DNA from: NP936 sp002726085
GTDB lineage: Bacteria > Acidobacteriota > Vicinamibacteria > Vicinamibacterales > UBA8438
NCBI GenBank assembly: GCA_036012905.1
Contig: DASCQF010000139.1
Span: 1 to 64,000, forward strand
DNA length: 64,000 nt
Reading direction: 5' to 3'
Below, in pieces: positions 52,044 to 59,864 of the stretch. A program made the translations under genes and the position numbers. The notes beneath the pieces are model-generated. The model was not told the DNA's origin and ran no database searches. It saw only the letters and a program-made list of their open reading frames with translations. Position 1 is the first letter of the stretch. The number at the start of each line of letters is the position of its first letter.

Positions 52044-52463
52044 ATGTCCGACAAAGGGGAGACGGACCACATCGAGGTCGTCAGCGCGGACGGTCAGGAG
52101 CTCACCTACATCATTCGCAGCACTTACGGTCCGGCCGAAACTCGGTTCCTGACACCGCCCGAGCTAAAGCAACAGGTCGGCTTCATCGTCTATCCTGCCG
52201 GTGTAGAGATCCAACGGCACGCTCACCGCGCGATCGAGCGTAAGATCGTAGGCACGTCAGAGGTGCTCGTCATCAAGTCAGGCCGTTGCCTGATCGACGT
52301 CTATGACAAGGAGCAGCGACTGGTCGCCACGCGTGAGCTGGGCGTAGGTGACGTTGTCTTGATGGTCGGCGGCGGGCACGGTTTCCGCATGTTGGACGAC
52401 ACGGTGCTGCTAGAGATCAAACAGGGACCCTATACCGGCATAGACGAAAAGGAACGATTCTGA
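52044..52463 (+). CDS. Cupin-fold protein of a sugar-modification cluster
   Basis: 139 residues. Cupin strands with RHAHRAIERKIVGTSEVLVI and DVVLMVGGGHGFRML; the metal-type His residues RHAH and GGH are present but Glu spacing is unusual. GAGGG precedes ATG 52044. The stop overlaps the coding region of the DegT aminotransferase, so the pair is co-translated. Proteins of this look often accompany DegT or perosamine-type genes. Possibly a sugar isomerase or sensor; unsure. Confidence 0.78.
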   Translation: MSDKGETDHIEVVSADGQELTYIIRSTYGPAETRFLTPPELKQQVGFIVYPAGVEIQRHAHRAIERKIVGTSEVLVIKSGRCLIDVYDKEQRLVATRELGVGDVVLMVGGGHGFRMLDDTVLLEIKQGPYTGIDEKERF

Positions 52464-52483
52464 TCCCGGTATGCGAGCCGCGA

Positions 52484-53593
52484 GTGGATGGCCGCGAGCT
52501 CGAGTACGTCACGGACTGTGTGCGAACTGGGTGGATTTCGTCTGCAGGGCCGTATATCAAACGGTTCGAGGCATCCTGGGCGGCATACTGCGGCCGCCGC
52601 ACTGGCGTGGCTGTCTCCAATGGGACGGTAGCCTTGGAAGCCGCAGTCCGATGTCTCGGTCTCCAGCCGGGAGACGAGGTTGTCCTACCCACGTTCACAA
52701 TCATTTCTTGCGCGCTGGCCGTCCTTCGCGGAGGAGCCACCCCCGTGCTGGTCGATGCCGACCCGGACACGTGGTGCATGGACGTAGACAAGGTCGAGGC
52801 CGCACTGACCCCTCGTACTCGCGCTATCATGCCCGTCCATATCTACGGCCACCCGGTGGATATGGACCCATTGGTCGCGTTGGCCCACGAACACGACCTG
52901 TTTATCATTGAGGACGCGGCGGAGGCACACGGCGGGCAATATCTGGGAGGCTGGCGCAGCGGGTCCGGAACCTGGCAAACCTGTGGCTCTTTCGGCGACG
53001 CCTCTTGTTTCAGTTTCTACGCCAACAAGATCATTAGCACTGGTGAAGGTGGGATGGTCTTGACCGACGATCCGACCCTTTCGGATCGACTCGCTTCGCT
53101 ACGAAACCTCTATTTCGAACCTGGAAGGCGCTTCTATCACTCGGAGCTAGGTAGTAACTTTCGATTGACCAATCTCCAGGCAGCTATAGGATTGGCGCAG
53201 CTTGAAACGGCCGAAGAGCGCCTCGAACACAAGCGTTGGTTGGGCAAGGCCTATCAGGAACGGCTGAGCCGGGTGTCGGGTCTTTCGGTGCAAACCATCA
53301 GGCCATGGGCTCGCCCAGTCTACTGGATGTTCGGTATTGTGGTCGATGAACACGTCGGCAAGACAGCCGCCACGGTTTCCGACTACCTTGCGTCGGAAGG
53401 TGTGATGACCCGCCCTTTCTTCACAGGCATGCATGAGCAACCCGCCTTGCAGCGAATGGGGCTGTTTCAAGACGGGCGCTATCCAGTCGCAGAGCGACTC
53501 GCGCGACAGGGACTGTATCTGCCGTCCGGTCCGACCCTGACGGAAACGCAACTCGAGCAGGTTTGCGACGCCGTAACGTCCGCACTTGGGTGA
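52484..53593 (+). CDS. DegT/DnrJ/EryC1-family sugar aminotransferase (perosamine-synthase-like)
   Basis: PLP-dependent, 369 residues from GTG 52484, with the PLP lysine in FYANKIISTGEGG (Lys182) and EDAAEAHGG before it. SNGTVALEAAVRCLG and RNLYFEPGRRFYHSELGSNF are typical. Most homologues begin MIPVxEPxxDG; here the codons just upstream of the GTG read IPVCEPR in frame, with an AAAAGGAA Shine-Dalgarno before CTG at 52460. The true start may therefore be CTG 52460 or ATT 52457, overlapping the cupin stop. Converts a keto-sugar nucleotide to its amino sugar, likely GDP-perosamine-like. Confidence 0.9.
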   Translation: MDGRELEYVTDCVRTGWISSAGPYIKRFEASWAAYCGRRTGVAVSNGTVALEAAVRCLGLQPGDEVVLPTFTIISCALAVLRGGATPVLVDADPDTWCMDVDKVEAALTPRTRAIMPVHIYGHPVDMDPLVALAHEHDLFIIEDAAEAHGGQYLGGWRSGSGTWQTCGSFGDASCFSFYANKIISTGEGGMVLTDDPTLSDRLASLRNLYFEPGRRFYHSELGSNFRLTNLQAAIGLAQLETAEERLEHKRWLGKAYQERLSRVSGLSVQTIRPWARPVYWMFGIVVDEHVGKTAATVSDYLASEGVMTRPFFTGMHEQPALQRMGLFQDGRYPVAERLARQGLYLPSGPTLTETQLEQVCDAVTSALG

Positions 53594-53672
53594 CTGTCTT
53601 CCGATTGTTTCATCTCCGAACAACCGCCCGCGATCAATCCCGAACCGTTCAGAACTCGACAGAACTGGAGGG

Positions 53673-53756
53673 ATCTCCATCGCCGAGGTTGTGTCCATCG
53701 CCCGCGCCGTCGCCCGCTGCATCGTTGCGACCCACGAGGCGGGCATCATCCATCCG
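53673..53756 (+). pseudogene. Fragment of a Ser/Thr protein kinase gene
   Basis: The plus frame reads IAEVVSIARAVARCI, then VATHEAGIIH, matching the alpha-E helix to catalytic-loop region of bacterial Ser/Thr kinases (usually ...ARGLAAAHEAGIIHRDLKP). It stops matching right at the HRD motif, which is absent. No other kinase sequence is near. Probably a decayed remnant between convergent genes. Confidence 0.55.
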
Positions 53757-53785
53757 TCTCGCGCGGCAACGAGCGAGCTTGTGGT

Positions 53786-54922
53786 TCACTCGAGCTGGCT
53801 CGCGGCGACCGGCACACTCTCCCGCAGCTCGCGCACAACCGAGCTCACCACCTGTCTGAAATCTCCGGTCTCCGCGTACACCTGCCGCTGACGGGCGTAG
53901 CTGGGGCCTTTTGTCATCATGTCGCGCACCCGCATTAGCTCGGCGTGGCAACCAAGCCGTCGTGACACTGATTCGAGCGACCCGATCAACCGGTCGATGC
54001 CCTCGACCAACGGCTCCAGGTGTCCTTCCTCATCGACGATCATTTCGGCATCGAGCGCCCAGCGCGACGCCCGCCACTTGTTCTCGCGCACGATCCAGTT
54101 GGGCTGCAGCGGCAGATAACTGCCCTCGTCGTACTGGTCTCCCAGCCAGACCACGAGCGCCTGGATCATCGCCGTCATTGCGATGATGTCGTCGAGCGTC
54201 GACAAGCCGTCACAGATCCGCACTTCGACGGTGCCGAAGTCGGGGTGGGGCCGGATGTCCCACCAGATCTCCCGGACCGATTCGATCGCCTTGGCGTTGA
54301 CCAGCGTGATCATCAGCCGTTGAAACTCGGCCCAGTTCAGCAGACGATACGGCAGACCCGCGGTGGGCAGACTCTCGAAGATCTTCACCCGGCAGGACGC
54401 GAGCCCGGTCTCCTCTCCCTCGAAGTACGGCGAGCTGGCCGAGAGCGCGAGCAGGTGCGGTATGTAGCCGCTGAGCGAGTTGAAGATCGCAATCGCCTTT
54501 TCCCCGCTCTCGATCCCGACGTGGACGTGGAGCCCGAAGATCATCAGCTGTCGGGCTGGCCACTGGCAGCGGTTGACCAGCAGGTGATACCGCTCCCTGT
54601 CTGTGATCTCCTGCTCGGCCCACCGGGAAAAAGGGTGAGTGCCGGTCGCGGCGAGCTCGTAGCCAAGAGCGTCGCACAACGCAAACAGCGACCGGAGCCG
54701 GTCTGTCAGCTCGGTCCGAACCACCGCGATGTCATCACACACGTCGGTATTCAGCTCGACCGTAGACTCGATCAGCTCCGACTTGACGTGGCTGATGTCC
54801 TTGACTCGTTCCAGAATCCGCGGCGCGCCCGAGACAAGATTTTTCGTCTTCGGGTCGATGACCTGCAGCTCGACCTCGACGCCGACCGTCGGGCTTCGGG
54901 ACTCGTTGAAATGGATGCGCAT
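53786..54922 (-). CDS. YbdK-type carboxylate-amine ligase (glutamate-cysteine ligase family 2)
   Basis: 378 residues. ATP-dependent ligase joining an amine to a carboxylate. GVEVELQVIDPKT at the start, ESTVELNTDVCDD, GTHPFSRWAEQEITDRERY, LMIFGLHVHVG and FGTVEVRICDGLSTLDDI are the GCS2/YbdK signature blocks. ATG 54922 with AAGGCG upstream; a TTG one codon earlier is ignored. Substrates unknown for most of this family. Divergent from the NfeD-like gene 55096. Confidence 0.92.
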   Translation of the reverse strand: MRIHFNESRSPTVGVEVELQVIDPKTKNLVSGAPRILERVKDISHVKSELIESTVELNTDVCDDIAVVRTELTDRLRSLFALCDALGYELAATGTHPFSRWAEQEITDRERYHLLVNRCQWPARQLMIFGLHVHVGIESGEKAIAIFNSLSGYIPHLLALSASSPYFEGEETGLASCRVKIFESLPTAGLPYRLLNWAEFQRLMITLVNAKAIESVREIWWDIRPHPDFGTVEVRICDGLSTLDDIIAMTAMIQALVVWLGDQYDEGSYLPLQPNWIVRENKWRASRWALDAEMIVDEEGHLEPLVEGIDRLIGSLESVSRRLGCHAELMRVRDMMTKGPSYARQRQVYAETGDFRQVVSSVVRELRESVPVAASQLE

Positions 54923-55095
54923 CAAGACGCCTTGCTGTCGGTCAGTATAGCCGGTGGGAGGGTCGTCGCCGTCGCCGGACTCCCGTCGCTGAGCCGCGTG
55001 AGGGACGGAGCGGCGATGCGCTGCCGCACCGCTGACAACCGGTCGCGATCTGGTCGTCGACGATGGCGTCCCGGGGGTAAGATGGAACCAGAAAC

Positions 55096-55527
55096 GTGAC
55101 CGACTTCACCACGCCCAGCACGGTGCTCAGGCGATACGTGCTGTATCAAATTCCGGGCTGGCTGCTCGCGGTAGCCAGCGCCCTCCTGCTCCACCGCTGG
55201 GTCGGTCTGCCCGGCTGGGCAGGAGCCACCCTGGTGGTCACCTGGGCCCTGAAGGACGCCGCGCTTTATCCGTTTCTCAGAGCCTCGTATGTACCTGATT
55301 CGCGCACCGTCATTGAACGGTTGATCGGGCAGGTAGGTATCGCCGTCCAGCCGTTGGCGCCACGGGGCTACATACGCGTCCGCGGCGAGCTGTGGTTGGC
55401 CGAACCGACCACCGCTAACGTCGTGATTCGCGGTGGCCACCCGGTGACTGTCGACGCGGTGCGCGGAACCATACTGCTGGTTCGACCGGGCTCCGCCGAG
55501 CTTTCTGAATCCATAGCCTCAAAGTGA
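55096..55527 (+). CDS. NfeD-like membrane protein
   Basis: 143 residues. Two N-terminal helices (YQIPGWLLAVASALLLHRWV, AGATLVVTWALKDAALYPFL), then an OB-fold: IGQVGIAVQPLAPRGYIRVR, GELWLAE and DAVRGTILLVRP. This is the NfeD C-terminal domain linked to membrane-domain proteases (stomatin/NfeD) in other bacteria; no such partner is here. GTG 55096. Ends 20 nt from the convergent epimerase stop. Confidence 0.82.
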   Translation: MTDFTTPSTVLRRYVLYQIPGWLLAVASALLLHRWVGLPGWAGATLVVTWALKDAALYPFLRASYVPDSRTVIERLIGQVGIAVQPLAPRGYIRVRGELWLAEPTTANVVIRGGHPVTVDAVRGTILLVRPGSAELSESIASK

Positions 55528-55546
55528 TCGTCGCCGTCTGGCCGGT

Positions 55547-56488
55547 TCAAGCTGGGGCACGCTGCGTCCGATACCATGCCAAGGTCCGCTGGATCCCCTC
55601 CTCGAGAAACACGGTGGGCTCGTAATCCAGCAACTCGCGGGCCCGTGTGATGTCGGCCTGCGAGTCACGCACGTCGCCGACACGCGGGTCGGTGTACACC
55701 GGATCAAGGTCGCTCCCGCTCTGGTCAGACATCATCCGATACAACGTATTCAGCGAGATGCGACTGCCACACGACACGTTGATGACCTGCCCCGCGGCGC
55801 GTGGCGCCAAACAGGCGCGCAACGTCCCATCGACGACGTTCCGCACATACGTGAAGTCACGAGTCTGCGTGCCGTCACCGTGAATGGTTGGCGGCCGATG
55901 CTCTAATAGACATTGCGCGAACCGCGAAATGACCCCTGAATACGGCGACGACGGATCTTGACGGGGTCCGAAGACGTTGAAGTAGCGCACGGCGACCGTT
56001 TCAAGACCGTACAGCTCGAAGAAGAGTTTCCCATACTGCTCCCCGATCAATTTCTGTAACGCGTAGGGCGACAAGGGAGCCGGTGGCATGTCTTCCTGTT
56101 TCGGGAGCGTGGCCGCGTCGCCGTAGACCGACGACGAGCTGGCGAACACCACGCGCTTCACCGCGTGACACTGGGCGGCCACGAACAGGCTCAAGGTGCC
56201 GGTGACGTTCGCGTGGTTGGTTGCGATCGGTTCGGCGACGGAGCGTGGCACCGACGGAATGGCCGCCAGGTGCACCACATAGTCGACATCGGTCGTGGCA
56301 CGATCAGCCACCGCCGGTTCCGCCAGATCGCCGACGATCAAGTCTACGTCGGCGACGTGTTCCAGATTCTCGCGGCGTCCGGTGACCAGACTGTCGACGA
56401 CCCGAACCTGCTCGCCACGCGAGATGAGCTCTTCGACGACGTGCGACCCGATGAAACCGGCGCCGCCAGTGACCAAATAGGTAGCCAT
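55547..56488 (-). CDS. NAD-dependent nucleotide-sugar epimerase/dehydratase
   Basis: 313 residues. Rossmann TGGAGFIGSH (7-16), catalytic Ser-Ser-Ser with Tyr142 and Lys146 in YALQK, then RYFNVFGPRQDP. Extended SDR of the UDP-glucose 4-epimerase type (WbpP/Gne-like). Likely part of the same glycan pathway as the DegT and GT2 genes despite its opposite strand. The Shine-Dalgarno is weak. It is downstream of the amidohydrolase gene on the same strand (56498 start of that gene's 3' end), 9 nt apart. Confidence 0.92.
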   Translation of the reverse strand: MATYLVTGGAGFIGSHVVEELISRGEQVRVVDSLVTGRRENLEHVADVDLIVGDLAEPAVADRATTDVDYVVHLAAIPSVPRSVAEPIATNHANVTGTLSLFVAAQCHAVKRVVFASSSSVYGDAATLPKQEDMPPAPLSPYALQKLIGEQYGKLFFELYGLETVAVRYFNVFGPRQDPSSPYSGVISRFAQCLLEHRPPTIHGDGTQTRDFTYVRNVVDGTLRACLAPRAAGQVINVSCGSRISLNTLYRMMSDQSGSDLDPVYTDPRVGDVRDSQADITRARELLDYEPTVFLEEGIQRTLAWYRTQRAPA

Positions 56489-56497
56489 GTGTCTTGA

Positions 56498-57637
56498 TCA
56501 AAAAGATGGAAACGCGTCACGCGGAATTCCCGGGACTACACGCAGAGCGTTTTCATAGTACACCTTCCGCAGGATGTCGTCCGACAGCCCCATGCCATAG
56601 AGCTTCCAGAACGCGTGATACCGCCGGTAGTAGTCGAAATACTCGTCCCGCGTCTCGAACGTCCGCCAGTAGTAGGGGAACTCATCCGCCGCATAGGAGT
56701 CCTTGCCAAACAGCACTCGGTCGGCGTACTCGGCAAAGAAGGCGCCCGCCGCGAGCGGCTGCCGCCCGAGCTCATAGAGGATGGCGCCGGTCCCGACATA
56801 CACGTTGGGAAGCCGATCGAGCATGGCACCGAGCCGACCGAGATCGTTCGCATGCCATCCCATATGGGCGGCGATGAAGCGGGTCTGTGGGTGTCGCGCA
56901 AACATCCGGTCCCGCTCGGCCATGATCGCCTCGAAGCCCGGGTAACGGTCCGAGGGCAGACGGCGACCCGGCCGCACGATCAATTCGAGCCATCGCTCGT
57001 TGTAACGGTCGACCGGTTGGAAGAACTCGGCCGGCTCGCCCGTGTGGATCAGCACCGGGATATCCAGCCTCGTGCACATCTCCCAGACCGGGTCGAGCTC
57101 GGGATCGTCGACGCTGACCCGCTGTCCCTGTGCGTCACGCACGGTCAAGCCGAAATTCTTGAACAGCTTCAGCCCAACAGCGCCCGCGCCCACGTCCCGT
57201 TCGAGCTGGGTCGCTGCGCGCGTACCGAATCCCGGCCTCACGCCGCTGCTGAAATCCAGATTTGCGAAGAAGACCATGCGGTTCGGATGAACACTGTTCT
57301 GGATTGCCTGGACCCCGCCTGCCAAGGTCGCGCCGGATCCGCCGCTCAGATTCACGAGCACCTGCAGGTTCAGCGCATCCATCTCGCCGACAATCGTGTT
57401 CCACCGCTCGCCCGAGAGCCCTGGTCGATGATGGCTGTGGACATCGACCACCGGAAACTTCGCCCTCGGCACCGGGTGCTCTGGCACGACCAGGGTCGAG
57501 CGTGGCGTGTAGTCTTCGACCGTCAGCGACCGTTCATTCGCCGTCGACTGACCGCGCCGGTTCGTCTGCGCAGTCAGCGACACCGCCACACCGATCAAGG
57601 CGAGCGCACAGAATCCGACGATGCCGAGACGTGTCAT
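56498..57637 (-). CDS. Secreted amidohydrolase (ACMSD/TIM-barrel type)
   Basis: 379 residues. CGGAGG before ATG 57637. Signal peptide (TRLGIVGFCALALIGVAVS). Metal motif VVDVHSHH (66-70, HxH), then VLIHTGEPAEFF, FIAAHMGWHANDLGRLGAML and LFGKDSYAADEF (Asp). These are the conserved positions of amidohydrolase family 2. ENALRVVPG near the C-terminus is also typical. Sits next to rnpB; substrate unknown. Confidence 0.9.
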   Translation of the reverse strand: MTRLGIVGFCALALIGVAVSLTAQTNRRGQSTANERSLTVEDYTPRSTLVVPEHPVPRAKFPVVDVHSHHRPGLSGERWNTIVGEMDALNLQVLVNLSGGSGATLAGGVQAIQNSVHPNRMVFFANLDFSSGVRPGFGTRAATQLERDVGAGAVGLKLFKNFGLTVRDAQGQRVSVDDPELDPVWEMCTRLDIPVLIHTGEPAEFFQPVDRYNERWLELIVRPGRRLPSDRYPGFEAIMAERDRMFARHPQTRFIAAHMGWHANDLGRLGAMLDRLPNVYVGTGAILYELGRQPLAAGAFFAEYADRVLFGKDSYAADEFPYYWRTFETRDEYFDYYRRYHAFWKLYGMGLSDDILRKVYYENALRVVPGIPRDAFPSF

Positions 57638-57674
57638 GGTCAATAGCCTCCGAGTGGCCCAGTACCTCACACTC

Positions 57675-57762
57675 AACGGCGCGCACGTGCGCGCCTCGCG
57701 GACGCGGAGTGGGGCCTTGGGGTCCCCGCGCAGCGTCCGCGGGGGCTCGGGGCACAGCCCCG
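57675..57762 (+). repeat. GC-rich palindromic repeat, left copy beside rnpB
   Basis: Starts AACGGCGCGCACGTGCGCGC, then GACGCGG, then GGGGCCTTGGGGTCCCC, and ends GGGGCACAGCCCCG. The copy at 58287-58375 is the same sequence on the other strand, so the two form a ~85-bp inverted pair around rnpB. Confidence 0.8.
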
Positions 57763-57776
57763 TCAAGAAAAAGGAT

Positions 57777-58235
57777 CCGCCGCAGAGGAACGATAAGCCG
57801 AATTCTGTTCCCGGCGCTACGCCCGAGGGCGCGGAACTGGGTGACGACCATTCCTCTAGCCCCGCCATTGCTGGCAGGATCCAGCGACCTACCCGGAAGC
57901 TTCGGACGGGCCGTCCTGATAACGCTTCCCTATTTGGTCTTGCTCCGTGCGGGGTTTAGCCTGCCATCCACCTTACGGCGAACGCGGTGCGCTCTTACCG
58001 CACCTTTTCACCCTTACCCTTCGGCTCACCCGGCTGACGCCGGGCTTGCTCAGGGCAGGCCCGAGGGCCTGTCTCGAGCTTCGTCGAGAGGCGGTATGTT
58101 TTCTGTGCCACTTTCCTTCAGGTCGCCCTGACCGGGGATTACCCGGCGCACTGCCCTCTGGAGTTCGGACTTTCCTCCCCGAACGGCGCCACGTCGTGAC
58201 ACCGCACGCGGCGGTCGTCTGTCCCTCTACGGCGG
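57777..58235 (-). ncRNA. rnpB: RNase P RNA (class A)
   Basis: Catalytic RNA that matures tRNA 5' ends, about 459 nt. On the minus strand the 5' part has GGAGGAAAGTCCG (58167-58178 region), then GGTCAGGGCGACC and the CACAGAAA box (58100-58107). Next is the TAAGGGTGAAAAGGTGCGG and GTAAGAGCGCACCG block. The 3' end is AACAGAATTCGGCTTATC (57791-57808 region). The 5' end CCGCCGTAGAGGGAC pairs with the 3' end GTTCCTCTGCGGCGG to form P1, which fixes both ends. TTTTT follows the 3' end within 4 nt, a plausible terminator. Confidence 0.93.
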
Positions 58236-58286
58236 ATTGTCAAAGATCAGCTGGGGCTCCGCCCCAGACCCCGGGGCATCTTCACG

Positions 58287-58375
58287 CGGGGCGTTGCCCC
58301 GAACCCGACGCGGGTGCTACGCAGGGACCCCAAGGCCCCGCTCCGCGCCCGCGGGGCGCGCACGTGCGCGCCGTT
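58287..58375 (-). repeat. GC-rich palindromic repeat, right copy beside rnpB
   Basis: Read on the minus strand it starts AACGGCGCGCACGTGCGCGC and continues GCGCGGAGCGGGGCC, TTGGGGTCCC, AGCACCCGCGT and GGGGCAACGCCCCG. Inverted relative to the copy at 57675. A further GC hairpin (GGGGCTCCGCCCC) lies at 58255-58267. Confidence 0.8.
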
Positions 58376-58410
58376 ACGTACCTACTGGATCGACTGGCGA
58401 AGCCACTCTG

Positions 58411-58469
58411 CTTCTTCTGACTTCTGCCTCCTGACTTCTGACTTCTGACTTCTGACTTCTGACTCCTCG
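58411..58469. repeat. Heptanucleotide repeat array (about 8 units)
   Basis: Units CTTCTGA, CTTCTGC, CTCCTGA, four CTTCTGA and CTCCTCG. No spacers, so not a CRISPR. It lies just after the NtrC-type gene stop (58480) and upstream of rnpB. The longest array of a family also at 21182, 25737 and 28185. Confidence 0.8.
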
Positions 58470-58479
58470 GGAATACCGT

Positions 58480-59850
58480 CTACGCGTCCTGTTCCTGTTT
58501 GATCTGATACTGCTCCAGCTTTTTGTACAAATTGCTACGCGGCGTGTCGATCACCTCGGCGGTCTTCGAGATGTTCCAGCTGTGTTCGCGCAGCTTCTCC
58601 ACCAGAAAGGCCCGCTCGGCGACTTCTTTGAACTCTCTCAGGGTGCCCGCCAGATTCGCCGCCACCTCCCCCGCACCGCCCCGTGCGTCGCTCGGCAAGA
58701 CCTCACGGGCTTCGGCCGTGTCAATCGTCTCCCCCGGTGTCATCACCATCAGGCGCTCCACCGTATTCCGAAGCTCCCGCACGTTTCCTCGCCACCGCTC
58801 GCGTGTCATCAGATCAATCGCCGCCGGCGTGAACCGCTTGGGCCTGAAGTTGTTTTCCGTGCAAAAGAGATCGGTGAAGTGCGCGACAAGCCGCGAGATA
58901 TCCTCACCGCGGTCACGCAACGGTGGCACCTGGATCGGAATGACGCTGAGCCGAAAATACAGATCCTCTCGAAAGGTGCCATTGTCGATGGCCTCTTCCA
59001 GGTTGCGGTTGGTTGCGGCAATCACGCGGGCATCGACTTTGATTGTCCGCGCCGACCCAAGCCGCTCGACCTCGCCCTCCTGAAGCACCCGGAGCACCTT
59101 CGCCTGGGTGCGGAGACTCATGTCGCCGACCTCGTCGAGAAAAATTGTTCCGCGGTCGGCCTGCTCGAACTTGCCAATCTGCTTCTGCGTCGCGCCGGTG
59201 AACGCGCCCCGCTCGTGCCCAAACAGCTCCGACTCGATGAGCTCCTCGGGAAGCGCGGCGCAGTTGACCTGCACGAAGCGCTCTTTGCCACGGCGACTGT
59301 TCCGGTGAATTGCGCGGGCGACGAGCTCCTTTCCCACTCCGCTCTCACCCTGGATCAGCACCGTGCTGTTGGTCGGAGCCGCGCGACCAATCGCGTCGGC
59401 GACCTGCACGAGCGCTGGACTCTCGCCGACCATCTCGTGCCGAACCTCGGCAAGCTTACGATACGAAGTGACCTCTGTCTTGAGCCGACGTTGCTCCAGC
59501 GCATTCCGAATGTTCAGGAGGATGTCACCGGTCTCTATCGGTTTGGTCAGACAGGAGAATGCCCCCAGCTTGGTCGCTTCGCGACCGGTCTCCATCGTGC
59601 CGTGACCGGAGATGATGACGACCTCGACAGACTCGTCGATCTCCCGAATGCGTTTCAGCACCTCCAACCCGTCCATCCCCGGCATCTTTATGTCCAGAAA
59701 CACGACATCCGGGCTCTCCCGTTCGACCATGCCGAGCCCTTCCTGCCCGCTCCGAGCAAGGAGGCAGTCATGCCCGGCGTAGTCGATAGCCTGCTTCATC
59801 GTGCTCCGAATGGCCTCTTCGTCGTCAACAACCAGTACTCGCGCGTTCAT
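58480..59850 (-). CDS. Sigma-54-dependent response regulator (NtrC/NtrX type)
   Basis: 456 residues. Receiver with phosphoacceptor Asp53 (VVFLDIKMPGMDG), AAA+ domain with Walker A GESGVGKE (168-175) and the sigma-54 contact loop GAFTGA (215-220), then a Fis-type helix-turn-helix (NISKTAEVIDTPRSNLYKKL). Activates sigma-54 promoters after phosphorylation. No histidine kinase gene is adjacent. Starts 14 nt after the ligA stop, so it shares that transcript. NtrX is the closest subtype by eye. Confidence 0.95.
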   Translation of the reverse strand: MNARVLVVDDEEAIRSTMKQAIDYAGHDCLLARSGQEGLGMVERESPDVVFLDIKMPGMDGLEVLKRIREIDESVEVVIISGHGTMETGREATKLGAFSCLTKPIETGDILLNIRNALEQRRLKTEVTSYRKLAEVRHEMVGESPALVQVADAIGRAAPTNSTVLIQGESGVGKELVARAIHRNSRRGKERFVQVNCAALPEELIESELFGHERGAFTGATQKQIGKFEQADRGTIFLDEVGDMSLRTQAKVLRVLQEGEVERLGSARTIKVDARVIAATNRNLEEAIDNGTFREDLYFRLSVIPIQVPPLRDRGEDISRLVAHFTDLFCTENNFRPKRFTPAAIDLMTRERWRGNVRELRNTVERLMVMTPGETIDTAEAREVLPSDARGGAGEVAANLAGTLREFKEVAERAFLVEKLREHSWNISKTAEVIDTPRSNLYKKLEQYQIKQEQDA

Positions 59851-59864
59851 AAATCATGATCCAT

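Noticed and set aside
58411..58469. Possible CRISPR-like repeat array
   Set aside because: The unit is 7 bp with no spacers and no cas genes nearby; it is a simple tandem repeat.
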